Counted from the first letter of the stretch, positions 10,814 through 18,757 are shown. The stretch: DNA of 64,000 bases from Pseudomonadota bacterium (GCA_023428295.1 JAEYYV010000131.1:54544-118543); one strand, 5' to 3'. Program-made: numbers and translations. The notes: generated by a model from the letters alone, not told the origin.

Positions 10814-12502
10814 TCACTCGCGAACGAGGATGGCGCAGGCACCTGGTGGGAGCTCGAGATCGTGCGACGCGAGGAGAACGGTGCCTCGCGGACGCGGCGC
10901 GGAGGTGTCGTCGAGGTTGCACACGAGGAGGAGCTGCTCGCATCGCTCCACGACGAGAAGCGGCCCGTCCGTGGAGACGCGCGTGGAGAACGGCGATGGA
11001 TCGCGCAGTGCGCGGTGCTCCGCGCGAAGCCCGATCAGCGCCCGGTACCACGAGAGCATTTCGGTGTGCGGGGAGAGCGTGCGCTCGTCCCACGCGAGCA
11101 CGCATCGCTCGCGCGTCTTCGGGTCGAACGGATCCACATCGTCCATCGCAGCGCCTTCCATCGCGTGCTCTCGCTTACGACCTTCGCGAACAGCGGTGCG
11201 CAACTCGGGCGAGGAGAAATCGCAGAAGAAGCAGAAGCGGCTCGTCGCCGCCCACTCTTCGCCTTGGAACAGCATGGGAACGAACGGAGAGACGAACAGC
11301 AGCGCCGCCGCGATCTTCGCGCGATCGATCCCCGCGAGTTCGTGAAGCCGCTCGCCCAGGGCGCGATTGCCGACTTGATCGTGCGACTGCACGTACGCGA
11401 CGAGTCGGTCCCGCCCGCGCTCGCCATATGGCGCTCCGTGCGGGCCGCCGCGAAACGGCGAGACGCGTCCATCGAGCGCATAGCCACGCTCGAGCACGCG
11501 CGCGAGCGTGTCCTCGCCGGCGAAGTCTTGGTAGTAGCTGCTGGTCTCGCCCGTCAAGAGGGCGTGGATCGCGTGGTGGAAGTCATCGTTCCAATGCGCA
11601 TCGAGCCCCCACCCCGTCGGACGCTCGTCGATCGCGACCGGATCGTGCGAGTCGTACTCCCCGATCACGACGAACGGGCGATCGAGCTCGCTCTCGAGCG
11701 CACGCACCTCGTCGACGAGCTGCGCGACGAAGTGGCGCTCGCTGCGATCCACGAGCGCATGCACCGCATCGAGGCGCAGCCCGTCGCACCCGAACTCGCG
11801 CAGCCACACGAGCGCGCTATCGATCAAGAAGCGACGAACCTCGGCGTTGTCGTCCGCGTCGAGGTTGATCGCGTCGCCCCACGGCGTCTGGTGCACGGCG
11901 GTGCGATACGGCGCGAGCGAAGCCGTGTAGTCGCCTTCGGGACCGAAGTGGTTGTGCACCACGTCGACGATCACCGCGAGTCCGCGCACGTGACACGCCT
12001 CGACGAGCGCTCGCAGCTCGCGCGGCGTTCCATACGCGGCATGCGGAGCGAACAGGCCCACGCCGTCATAGCCCCACCCGTGCGCGCCGGGAAACTGCGC
12101 GAGCGGCATGAGCTCCACGTGCGTGATGCCGAGCTCGACCAGATGATCGAGCCGATCGACCACGCCCGCGTACGTCCCCGCGCTCGTGAACGTGCCGACG
12201 TGAAGCTCGTAGATGATCGCGTCGCGCAGCGGCACGCGGCGGCTGCACGGCAGCGGCGGATCGAGGGGCGCGGTCCACACCGAGGGCCCGTGGACTCCAT
12301 GGGGCTGCCACCGCGAGCGAGGATCCGGCTGCGGCGGTGCACCGTCGACGCTGAACATGTACTCGTCGCCATCGGCGAGCGCTGGTCCCGCGAACCAGCC
12401 GGTGTCCTCGCGGATCATCGGGTCGCGTCGATCATCCTCACGATCGCCACGCACCAAGTCGACGCGCGTCGCGCGCGGAGCCCACACCCGGACGTTGGGC
12501 AT
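10814..12502 (-). CDS. treZ: Malto-oligosyltrehalose trehalohydrolase (TreZ)
   Basis: A 562-residue GH13 enzyme that releases trehalose from maltooligosyl-trehalose. The N-terminal carbohydrate-binding segment begins MPNVRVWAPRAT; the barrel shows ELHVGTFT, the nucleophile region DGLRLDAVHAL, the acid/base GEYDSHDP and the substrate aspartate in VQSHDQVGNR. All are typical of TreZ. The partner TreY is not in the window. The gene begins 2 bases after a leftward lipoprotein gene and probably shares its promoter, so trehalose production may be part of a stress response. The convergent neighbour ends in a strong terminator. Confidence 0.93.
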   Translation of the reverse strand: MPNVRVWAPRATRVDLVRGDREDDRRDPMIREDTGWFAGPALADGDEYMFSVDGAPPQPDPRSRWQPHGVHGPSVWTAPLDPPLPCSRRVPLRDAIIYELHVGTFTSAGTYAGVVDRLDHLVELGITHVELMPLAQFPGAHGWGYDGVGLFAPHAAYGTPRELRALVEACHVRGLAVIVDVVHNHFGPEGDYTASLAPYRTAVHQTPWGDAINLDADDNAEVRRFLIDSALVWLREFGCDGLRLDAVHALVDRSERHFVAQLVDEVRALESELDRPFVVIGEYDSHDPVAIDERPTGWGLDAHWNDDFHHAIHALLTGETSSYYQDFAGEDTLARVLERGYALDGRVSPFRGGPHGAPYGERGRDRLVAYVQSHDQVGNRALGERLHELAGIDRAKIAAALLFVSPFVPMLFQGEEWAATSRFCFFCDFSSPELRTAVREGRKREHAMEGAAMDDVDPFDPKTRERCVLAWDERTLSPHTEMLSWYRALIGLRAEHRALRDPSPFSTRVSTDGPLLVVERCEQLLLVCNLDDTSAPRPRGTVLLASHDLELPPGACAILVRE

Positions 12503-12504
12503 GG

Positions 12505-12843
12505 CTAGCGTCGGGGTGCAGTACCCGAGCGGGCCCCGGAGCCGACGCCACTCCCCGTTCCGCTACCGCTTCCGCTACCGGTCCCACTGCCCGCTCCACT
12601 GCCGGTCCCCGTGCCCGCATCGCGCGCACCAGCGGATCCCGCATCGCCACCTACGCCCGCATCGGCCATCGGCATCGCTTCCTCGGCGAAGTCCGTCTGG
12701 GCCGTTCTGACATCGCGGTCCGTGCGGTCCGTGCGAACCGCGCCGGTCTGCCCGGTACCGTCCCGTCCTTGTTCGCTGCGCGGGTTCTTACTGCACGACA
12801 CCGCCATCATCAGCACGAAGACACAGAGCGAGAGCTTCTTCAT
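12505..12843 (-). CDS. Small lipoprotein with Gly/Ser/Thr repeat tail
   Basis: A 112-residue predicted lipoprotein: MKKLSLCVFVLMMAVSC gives a signal peptide with lipobox ending at a Cys, and the remainder is hydrophilic, ending in about 35 residues of GTGSGSG-type repeats before an Arg-rich tail. The ATG at 12843 is preferred over in-frame starts at 12849 and 12852 because AGGTG sits six bases upstream and MKK is a normal signal-peptide start. No domain is recognised. It lies directly upstream of treZ. Confidence 0.65.
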   Translation of the reverse strand: MKKLSLCVFVLMMAVSCSKNPRSEQGRDGTGQTGAVRTDRTDRDVRTAQTDFAEEAMPMADAGVGGDAGSAGARDAGTGTGSGAGSGTGSGSGSGTGSGVGSGARSGTAPRR

Positions 12844-12865
12844 CGTCATCACCTACGCCGGGAGA

Positions 12866-12881
12866 TGCGATGGTCGTGCCG
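12866..12881 (-). promoter_or_regulatory. Candidate sigma54 (-24/-12) promoter
   Basis: Read on the minus strand, CGGCACGACCATCGCA has a near-consensus -24 box (GGCACG), correct 10-base spacing and a TCGCA -12 box. It ends 23 bases before the lipoprotein ATG, so the leader would be about 12 bases and include AGGTG. It would drive the lipoprotein and treZ. Confidence 0.5.
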
Positions 12882-12903
12882 ACTCGTCGTGCGAGCATCT
12901 CGT

Positions 12904-13332
12904 TCACGACGGGCGCACCTCGGGGATCGTGATCGTTCCGGTGCTGATCGTCCGGATCGCGGCGTCACAGATCTGACGGATCGTGCGTTCGTCCGCCGGC
13001 TTGAGAAAATGCTGATCGAACCCCGCCGCGATCGCGCGAACGTGATCGTGGGTCGTTCCCCAGCCGGTGACAGCCGCGAGATGCAGCCGACGACTTCCAG
13101 CGCGACGGCGAAGCTCGCGCGCGACGTCATAGCCGTTCAGATCGGGGAGACCGATGTCGAGGATCACGAGGTGCGGATGCAACTCGGCTGCGATCGCCAA
13201 CGCATCTGCCGCGCTCGTCGCGCCGCGAACGTGATGACCGAGCGTCTCGAGGAGCACGCAAAGGATATCTGTGGAGTCGCGCAGATCATCCACGACCAAC
13301 ACGCGCAACGCCCTTTTTGCAGATTCCATCAT
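12904..13332 (-). CDS. Single-domain response regulator (CheY-like receiver)
   Basis: A 142-residue receiver with acidic pocket (VLVVDD), phospho-acceptor Asp in LVILDIGLPDLNGYD (about residue 59) and conserved Lys (FLKPAD). The switch position is Thr (AAVTGWG). This LDIGLPDLNGYD form is typical of receivers paired with CheB/CheR-type or multi-sensor kinases. A short tail follows with no output domain. Its start overlaps the stop of the kinase gene (ATGA), so they form a pair. A second ATG three bases downstream is equally possible as start. Confidence 0.9.
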   Translation of the reverse strand: MMESAKRALRVLVVDDLRDSTDILCVLLETLGHHVRGATSAADALAIAAELHPHLVILDIGLPDLNGYDVARELRRRAGSRRLHLAAVTGWGTTHDHVRAIAAGFDQHFLKPADERTIRQICDAAIRTISTGTITIPEVRPS

Positions 13333-14255
13333 TGGGAAATAGACGGTAGCTCTATCACGAATGTACTACCGCGATTAACACCTGCGCTTCGTGCTTCGAC
13401 ACGGCCACCGTGAAGCTCGACTAATCGGCGGACCACGTTCAGCCCGATGCCAAGTCCCCCGCGGGCTCGCTGTTCCTCGTCGCGGGCCTGGACGAAGATG
13501 TCGAAGATTCGCGGCAAGAGTCCCGGGTCGATACCGATTCCGTTGTCCGTGATCGAGAAGACAAGCATGTTTCGCGCGTTGTCGTCGCGAACATCGATCT
13601 GGATATGACCATCGGGCGGCGTGTACTTCGCCGCGTTGTTCACGACGTTGGTCAATACCTGCGTGAGCCGCCTTACGTCACCGAGTACGCGTCTGGTCTC
13701 GGCCGGGAGTGAGACCGACACCTGATGTCGCTGCTCGCTGACGAGAGGCCGCGTCGCCTCGAGGACGGCCTCGACGAGGAGGGCGGGCTCGACGGGAACG
13801 CGAGCGAGCTCGATCTTTCCTTGCGTGACACCTGTGAGGTCGAGCAACCCGTCGACGAGATCCGTGATCGCTCGGACCTGACGCTCCATGATCGCATGCG
13901 ACTGCGCCACCTTCTCCGGATCGTCCTTCGCGAGACGCGCGACATCGAGTGCGACCTTGAGCGGCGTGAGCGGATTGCGAAGCTCGTGGGAGAGCGTGGC
14001 CAGGATCTCGTCCTTGCGGCGCTCGGCGTCGCGCACCACGTAGATCTGGTCGCTCTCGAACACCGTCGACGGGCCGACGGTCACGGGGCGCACGCCACGG
14101 ATGGACTCGATTCGCGCGGTCGCGTCGTCACGATCCGTGGCGACCAGCAGCGCGACGCCCAGCTCGCGCGGCAGCACGCGGAGGAGCGACAGGACGCTCT
14201 CCAGATCGTCTCCTTCGACCGCCACGACACGCACGCGCTCCACGAGCGTCGTCAT
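13329..14255 (-). CDS. Histidine kinase with degenerate CheB-like N-terminus
   Basis: A 308-residue kinase. The C-terminal 220 residues hold the phospho-His box (TLSHELRNPLTPLK), N box (NVVNNAAKYTP), and ATP-lid motifs (DNGIGI, GGLGIGL). The first 80 residues align by eye with the CheB methylesterase core (VVAVEGDDLESVLSLLRVLPRELGVALLV, then FESDQIYVV in place of VEPDHVYVI), but the catalytic Ser (GAS becomes EGD) and the His of QHL are lost. It is therefore probably a relic or a binding-only domain. The ATG at 14255 lies 12 bases after GAGGGA; an in-frame start at 14294 is possible. Coupled to the downstream receiver. Confidence 0.82.
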   Translation of the reverse strand: MTTLVERVRVVAVEGDDLESVLSLLRVLPRELGVALLVATDRDDATARIESIRGVRPVTVGPSTVFESDQIYVVRDAERRKDEILATLSHELRNPLTPLKVALDVARLAKDDPEKVAQSHAIMERQVRAITDLVDGLLDLTGVTQGKIELARVPVEPALLVEAVLEATRPLVSEQRHQVSVSLPAETRRVLGDVRRLTQVLTNVVNNAAKYTPPDGHIQIDVRDDNARNMLVFSITDNGIGIDPGLLPRIFDIFVQARDEEQRARGGLGIGLNVVRRLVELHGGRVEARSAGVNRGSTFVIELPSISQ

Positions 14256-14325
14256 AGCATGTACGAATCCCTCGGACGCTGAGCGTGTTCGCACGGTGCG
14301 AGGCGTGCTTCGTTGCTACAGCGAG

Positions 14326-14341
14326 CGGCACCGCATCTGCA
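14326..14341 (+). promoter_or_regulatory. Candidate sigma54 (-24/-12) promoter
   Basis: CGGCACCGCATCTGCA has a GGCAC -24 box, 10-base spacing and CTGCA -12 box. A start about 12 bases later leaves a 40-base leader to the ATG at 14395, which supports that start over the in-frame ATG at 14359. Confidence 0.45.
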
Positions 14342-14394
14342 CCTGTTGTCACAGATACATGACGGCGATCGAACTACCGACTACTGTACGAACG

Positions 14395-14799
14395 ATGTCC
14401 AAGTTGCTCGCCGGCGCGCGCGTGCTCGTCGTGGATGACGAGCCCGACTTTCTGTACCTCCTCGAGAGCTTCCTCGCGGATGCGGGGGCCTCGATCATGG
14501 TCGCCCGCGGCGCCGACGAAGCGCTGGCCGCGCTCGACAAGCAGCCGCCCGACGTCATCGTCAGCGACATCTCGATGCCCGACGGGGACGGCTATCAGCT
14601 GATGCGCCGCATTCGCGCGCGGCCACCGGAGCGCGGCGGTCAGACTCCGGCCATCGCGCTCACGGCCCGCATCGGCGATACCGACCACAGCCGCAGTCTG
14701 CTCGCCGGCTTCCAGCTGCGCCTCTGCAAGCCAATAAAAGCAATGGAGCTGGTGGCTTCGATCCACCAGCTCCTTCCGCGTCGATCCGCGTCGCACTAA
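14395..14799 (+). CDS. Single-domain response regulator
   Basis: A 134-residue receiver. It shows VLVVDDEPDFL, phospho-acceptor Asp in DVIVSDISMPDGDGYQLM (about residue 60), Thr switch (IALTARIG) and Lys (LCKPIK). The SDISMPDGDGY form is typical of receivers found in hybrid or CheB-CheR-kinase proteins. It is divergent from the neighbouring kinase-receiver pair and overlaps the convergent GlsB-like gene by 4 bases. No output domain, so it must act through partners. Confidence 0.88.
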   Translation: MSKLLAGARVLVVDDEPDFLYLLESFLADAGASIMVARGADEALAALDKQPPDVIVSDISMPDGDGYQLMRRIRARPPERGGQTPAIALTARIGDTDHSRSLLAGFQLRLCKPIKAMELVASIHQLLPRRSASH

Positions 14800-15059
14800 C
14801 GAAGCACGCTGCGGTCTCGGCCCGCTACCAGTCGGTAGCCCGCGAGCAGGATCACGGCGCCGAGGATCGAGGCGATGATGCCAGCACCCTCGTTCTCGCC
14901 GTACCAACCCAGCGAACGACCGAGGAAGCCTGCGATGAGAGCACCGACAACACCGATCACCATGGTGATGACGATGCCGCCCGGGTCCTTACCCGGCATC
15001 AGCGCTTTCGCGATCGCGCCGACCACGAGACCGACGATGAGCATCCAGAGAATGTGCAT
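14796..15059 (-). CDS. GlsB/YeaQ/YmgE family stress-response membrane protein
   Basis: An 87-residue protein with three hydrophobic helices and the family pattern: WMLIVGLVVGAIAKALMPGKDPGG, then MVIGVVGALIAGFLGR, then IIASILGAVILLAGYR. Homologues (YeaQ, Gls24-associated GlsB, transglycosylase-associated proteins) are small inner-membrane proteins induced by stress. The ATG at 15059 is chosen because a consensus AGGAGG lies 8 bases upstream; an earlier in-frame start at 15083 would put that site inside the gene. A near-consensus sigma54 promoter precedes it, and the gene lies just downstream of a split sigma54 activator. Confidence 0.92.
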   Translation of the reverse strand: MHILWMLIVGLVVGAIAKALMPGKDPGGIVITMVIGVVGALIAGFLGRSLGWYGENEGAGIIASILGAVILLAGYRLVAGRDRSVLR

Positions 15060-15086
15060 ATGAGTAACCTCCTGAGCACACACTTG

Positions 15087-15102
15087 TGCGACGCGCGTGC
15101 CA
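15087..15102 (-). promoter_or_regulatory. Sigma54 (-24/-12) promoter of the GlsB-like gene
   Basis: On the minus strand TGGCACGCGCGTCGCA matches the sigma54 consensus TGGCACG-N4-TTGCA except for one base in the -12 box. It lies 27 bases upstream of the ATG, with AGGAGG between. This is the best such site in the window, and a sigma54 activator gene lies immediately upstream. Confidence 0.65.
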
Positions 15103-15220
15103 GCAGTGGCTCGTGGGTTCGCCGTGCGAGGCTGGGTGCTCGCCTCGATCGACGACCGTACGCGCGCAGGATCGCGCGCACGATCGCGCGCCCGAGCGCA
15201 CTCGTCTATTTCGTTTGGGT

Positions 15221-15295
15221 CCCCGGCTCGAAGACTCGCCAGCCCAACATCCCTGCGAGCTCGGTTGGTCGGATCGACACAACCGAGCTCTGGGG
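15221..15295. repeat. 75-bp interspersed repeat, copy 2
   Basis: The block differs from 4217-4291 at one base (CCAGCCC against CCACCCC) and keeps the 11-bp stem GAGCTCGGTTG / CAACCGAGCTC. It lies just downstream of the stop codon of a sigma54 activator gene, the same relation as copy 1, but here the right edge reads GGGGGTAG and the stop codon lies outside it. Confidence 0.85.
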
Positions 15296-15300
15296 GTAGA

Positions 15301-16278
15301 TCACGCGTCGGAGCTGCGGCGATCTAGGATCCGATAGATCGAACGCCGATCGATGCCGAGGATGCTGGCCGCGCGGGTCTTGTTGCCGCGGGTCGCCGAG
15401 AGCACGTGCTGGACGTGACGAATGACTCTCGTGTCGAGCGTGGTCAACGCGGTCTTGTCGTCGGTGGCGGTGTACTGCGTCGTGGCTTCCAGGATCCGCG
15501 CTGGGAGGTCGGCCACCGTGATCTCGTCGAGACGACACAACGCGACCGCGCGTTCGATGCAGTTCTCGAGCTCTCGAACATTGCCTGGCCAGTCGTACGC
15601 GAGCAGCTTTCTCGCAGCCCACGTCGAGAGGCGACGAACCGGCTTCTTGGACCGCGCCGTCGCGAGTGCAAGGAACCGCCGCGCGAGTAGCAAGATGTCC
15701 TCGCGACGCTGGCGAAGTGGCGGCACGTCGATCCGGACGACATCGAGGCGATACAACAGATCCTCGCGAAAGCGTCCCGCCGCTACATCAGCGCGCAGAT
15801 CGCGATTGGTGGCAGCGACGATACGCGCACGAATGGGCAGCTCGTGCGTGCCACCGATCGGCCGCACCTTGCGCTCCTGTAGCGCGCGCAGGAGCTTGGC
15901 CTGCATGGCGAGCGACATGTCTCCGATCTCGTCGAGGAAGATGGTTCCTTCGCCGGCCACGACGAACAGGCCATCGCGCGCGAACTTCGCGTCGGTGAAG
16001 GAACCCTGGATGTATCCGAACAGCTCGCTCTCCAAGAGATCCGGTGGGACCGCCGAGCAATTGAGCGCGACGAACGGGGCTTGGGAGCGCGCCGTCTCGT
16101 GAAGGCCGCGCACGACGAGCTCCTTGCCCGTTCCAGATTCACCCGTGACGAGGACGGATGCGTCGCTGGGTCCGATCCGATCGATGAAGTCGCGTAGCCG
16201 CTGCACCGCGCCACTCGTACCGGCGATCCCGTAGGCCGGCTCCTCGCCACCGTCGGTCTGCTGCAGCATGCGCGACAC
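15301..16278 (-). CDS. Sigma54 activator, AAA+ and Fis-HTH portion (split NtrC-type regulator)
   Basis: A 325-residue enhancer-binding protein without its own receiver. It has Walker A GESGTGKE, Walker B TIFLDEIGD, R-finger region and a C-terminal Fis-type HTH (TRAASILGIDRRSIYRILDR). The sigma54-contact loop reads GSFTDA rather than GAFTGA, so direct sigma54 activation may be altered. Its GTG start follows the TAG stop of the upstream receiver gene with no gap and in the same frame, so the two are one NtrC-type gene interrupted by a single amber codon. A GTG or the ATG three codons later could initiate the downstream part. Confidence 0.88.
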   Translation of the reverse strand: MSRMLQQTDGGEEPAYGIAGTSGAVQRLRDFIDRIGPSDASVLVTGESGTGKELVVRGLHETARSQAPFVALNCSAVPPDLLESELFGYIQGSFTDAKFARDGLFVVAGEGTIFLDEIGDMSLAMQAKLLRALQERKVRPIGGTHELPIRARIVAATNRDLRADVAAGRFREDLLYRLDVVRIDVPPLRQRREDILLLARRFLALATARSKKPVRRLSTWAARKLLAYDWPGNVRELENCIERAVALCRLDEITVADLPARILEATTQYTATDDKTALTTLDTRVIRHVQHVLSATRGNKTRAASILGIDRRSIYRILDRRSSDA

Positions 16279-16653
16279 CTAGACGTGCTCCTTCGCGCGC
16301 GCGACGGTCAGTGCGAGCTCCGCGTCGCGCACTGGCTTGATGATGTAGTCCCACGCCCCCACGCGCATCGCGGCCACCACATCCTTCGCATCCTGACTCG
16401 CGGTGGTGATGACGACGAGGATATCCGGATACTGCTCGCGGATGCGCGCGCACAGCTCGAGTCCCGTTATCCCGCGCAAGAGGATGTCCGCGACGACGAT
16501 CTCGATCGCGTCATCCAATCGCGCGAGACACGCCTCGGCCGAGTAGCAAGCGCTCGCCGCATACCCGGTTCTCGAGAGGGAGTCGGCCACGCGGTCGGCG
16601 AAGTCACGATCATCGTCGACGAATAGAATCGTAGGGCTCCGCACCATCACCAC
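16279..16653 (-). CDS. Receiver domain of split NtrC-type regulator
   Basis: A 124-residue receiver with acidic pocket (LFVDDDRDF), phospho-acceptor Asp in EIVVADILLRGITGLEL (about residue 56), Thr switch (VITTASQD) and conserved Lys (IIKPVRDAEL). The sequence runs into the normal interdomain helix (LTVARAKEHV) and then hits TAG; the AAA+ part continues in frame. It could work as a separate receiver that binds the AAA+ part, or the pair could be restored by readthrough. First residues MVMV offer alternative starts. A sigma54-like site lies about 26 bases upstream. Confidence 0.85.
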   Translation of the reverse strand: MVMVRSPTILFVDDDRDFADRVADSLSRTGYAASACYSAEACLARLDDAIEIVVADILLRGITGLELCARIREQYPDILVVITTASQDAKDVVAAMRVGAWDYIIKPVRDAELALTVARAKEHV

Positions 16654-16678
16654 CGTCTTTCAAGGGACGATCGCGATG

Positions 16679-16694
16679 TGCGAGACCCGTGCCC
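16679..16694 (-). promoter_or_regulatory. Candidate sigma54 (-24/-12) promoter
   Basis: On the minus strand GGGCACGGGTCTCGCA has a GGCACG -24 core, 10-base spacing and TCGCA -12 box, 25 bases before the receiver start. It would make the split regulator autoregulated. An overlapping opposite-strand match nearby shows how easily such sites arise in this composition. Confidence 0.35.
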
Positions 16695-16797
16695 TGGCAC
16701 CGGCCCTGCCCAGGTCGTTCGAGCTCCAACGAACGTAGCGCGGACGCTCGTCCGCACGCTTCTCACGTGCGGGCGCGCTCGCAGGAGGTCGGGCCTC

Positions 16798-17568
16798 TCA
16801 GTGCGTGGTCTTTGGCTTCCGCAGCGGCGTTGCCTGCTCGCCTGCCTGACCGATGACGGATGCTTGGACCCAGGCTCGAACGCGCTCCGCGTGCACCTCT
16901 TCGTTCATGTGCGCCTCGCGAAACTTCGTCGCTAGATCATCGAAGCCGAGCTGCTGCGCGAGATCGACGAGCAGCATCCAGCTCGCCGTGTCGTAGAGCT
17001 CCACGCCGAGCATCACGTCGAGACACTGCGTCAGCGTCGTGCGCGGATCGCAAAGCACTTGTACCCAGCCGAGGCCCGCGACGCCGCTGACGTCGGCGCA
17101 CGGCGTCATCGCCGTCGGATCTGCACCGAGGAACACGAGCGCGTCGCGCAAGATCATCGCGTGGCGATGCTCGTCGTTCCGGATCTCCTCGAGCTGCGTC
17201 CGCGTCGGTCCGCCTTCGTGAACATTGGCGGCATCGAACTTCGCGAGCAGCGCCTCGTAGAGGCGGACGCCCGTGCGATCGTAGGCGAGCCGCTGCCCGA
17301 GCTTGTCGATGAACACGGTCGGCTTGTGCCCCTGTAGCTTCTCGACGACGGTCTTCGCGAGCCCCTTGAGCGATGCGGGTGGTGGCACGGTGCCCACGGG
17401 ATCCGCATCGCGCGCGTACAGCACGCGCTCTCCGAGGAAGATCTCTCCATCGGTGCCCGCGCCGTTGTCCTTCACGATCTTCTGCGCCTCTTTGATGAGC
17501 GCTGCACTATCGATCGGCGATGTCGCGATGCCCGTACGGTTGGTTCCGGTATCGGTTGGCTTCTGCAT
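16798..17568 (-). CDS. Ferritin-like domain protein
   Basis: A 256-residue, mostly helical protein. Four candidate carboxylate/His metal-binding helices are visible: RLYEALLAKF (about 105), EEIRNDEHRHAMIL (about 127-140), GVELYDTASWMLLVDL (about 189) and EAHMNEEVHAERVRAW (about 221). The ExxH-type spacing in the second and fourth helices fits a diiron ferritin-like bundle, as in rubrerythrin-like or DUF892-like proteins. Its ATG lies 9 bases after the preceding gene, whose TAG stop overlaps the ribosome site (TAGGAG), so the two are co-translated. The role may be iron or peroxide handling; this is inference. Confidence 0.72.
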   Translation of the reverse strand: MQKPTDTGTNRTGIATSPIDSAALIKEAQKIVKDNGAGTDGEIFLGERVLYARDADPVGTVPPPASLKGLAKTVVEKLQGHKPTVFIDKLGQRLAYDRTGVRLYEALLAKFDAANVHEGGPTRTQLEEIRNDEHRHAMILRDALVFLGADPTAMTPCADVSGVAGLGWVQVLCDPRTTLTQCLDVMLGVELYDTASWMLLVDLAQQLGFDDLATKFREAHMNEEVHAERVRAWVQASVIGQAGEQATPLRKPKTTH

Positions 17569-17577
17569 GGCTGGCTC

Positions 17578-18708
17578 CTAGTGGATCGCTTCGCCGTCGA
17601 CGGCGAGCTCGGTTCCGGGCGTGTAGGTGTATGCGGTGGTGACGACCTCCGACGGAGAACCCGCCGAGTTCATGTACTCGCGGTACTCGAGCGTCTCGGC
17701 GCTCTCGGCGCCCTTCGCATCGAACTGTGTTCCCACCGCGCGCATCTGCGTCTCGTTCGCGAGCACCTCGCGCACGAAGTCGCGCTGACTGGCGAACGGG
17801 ATGGGATCCGGAAGCTCCGTGGGCAAGAGCGCGATCGGATCGCGCTTCTCCATGGTGCGCATCAGATCCATCACGTAGTGCATCTGCCCGAGCTCGTAAG
17901 AGACCATGCGCTCCCACAGCGCGCGCAGCCTGCGATTGGGCTCCTGCTGCGAGCAACTCCAGTACGTGTAGACCTCGGTCGCCTCGTGCAGGAGCCACTT
18001 CTCGAGCCACGTCTCGTCGGGGTCGATCAGCGACTCGTAGAGCATGCGCGCGATGGGATCCGAGAACACCGGGCCGATGTTCATGTAGTAGTCGTGCACC
18101 TGATGCTCCGCTGCGACGAGCACGAGCGCGTTGAGCTTGGTCAGCGGCAGCGCGACGCGGCGGTCGTAGCCGGTGCGCACGTCGTCGATCGGCGCGCGAT
18201 GCTCGACGATCGTCGGGCGACCGGGACGCACGTCGGTGTACGACTGCAAGATGTTGTTCGAGTCCTGCCCGGTCATGCGATCCATCAGCGCGCTGAACCG
18301 ATAGAGGTGATCGAAGTCCTCGAGCATGCCGAAGCGGTATGCCTGGGCGAGATACGGATCCGGCTCTTGCTGAGCGAGCGCGGCGGTCACCTCGATCGCG
18401 GTCTGCTCGAAGCCGATCGTCGTCTCGAGCGGCGACTGATCCGCGGGGTTGAGCCAGTTGACGAGCGTCTGCTGGTGGTGCTCGACGCGGCGAACGCGCG
18501 CGAGCGGGATCTGTAGGTCGCGGTTCATGCGCGCGCAGGCGTGACTGAAGCGAACGGACTCCGCCTCGACGCCGTTCATCAGGATCACGCGTACGCGCGT
18601 GAACGCGTCGTCGTCTAGCTTGCTGTACGGAAAGCCTGCGAGCTCGCGCCACGTGAAGCGCTGCTCGTCGACGGGTACGCCCTTCTCGCTAAGAATATCC
18701 AGAGCCAT
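17578..18708 (-). CDS. Conserved helical protein, possibly ferritin-like
   Basis: A 376-residue helical, His/Glu-rich protein without signal peptide or membrane helix. Repeated Glu/His helices (EHHQQTLVNWLNP, AEHQVHDYYM, HEATEVYTYWSC, YELGQMHYVMDLM) suggest a metal-binding four-helix bundle, and the downstream partner is clearly ferritin-like, but no textbook motif set can be completed. The ATG at 18708 has GGGAGGAACG just upstream and is preferred to an in-frame start at 18777. A weak sigma54-like site (CGGTTCCTCGTTTGCA at 18754-18739) lies upstream. Function unknown. Confidence 0.6.
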   Translation of the reverse strand: MALDILSEKGVPVDEQRFTWRELAGFPYSKLDDDAFTRVRVILMNGVEAESVRFSHACARMNRDLQIPLARVRRVEHHQQTLVNWLNPADQSPLETTIGFEQTAIEVTAALAQQEPDPYLAQAYRFGMLEDFDHLYRFSALMDRMTGQDSNNILQSYTDVRPGRPTIVEHRAPIDDVRTGYDRRVALPLTKLNALVLVAAEHQVHDYYMNIGPVFSDPIARMLYESLIDPDETWLEKWLLHEATEVYTYWSCSQQEPNRRLRALWERMVSYELGQMHYVMDLMRTMEKRDPIALLPTELPDPIPFASQRDFVREVLANETQMRAVGTQFDAKGAESAETLEYREYMNSAGSPSEVVTTAYTYTPGTELAVDGEAIH

Positions 18709-18757
18709 CTCGTTCCTCCCTTGGTTCGTGACCAGGGATGCAAACGAGGAACCGTGC

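Noticed and set aside
10187..12508. A 773-codon open frame on the plus strand antisense to treZ
   Set aside because: Arg/Glu-rich shadow frame with no domain; treZ on the other strand has full catalytic motifs and normal codon use.
16695..16710. A plus-strand TGGCACCGGCCCTGCC sigma54 match
   Set aside because: It points toward the 3' end of a minus-strand gene, with no gene to drive; it illustrates chance GG-N10-GC hits in GC-rich DNA.
18739..18754. CGGTTCCTCGTTTGCA upstream of the ferritin-like operon as a sigma54 promoter
   Set aside because: The -12 box is good but the -24 box is poor; too weak to list as a feature.
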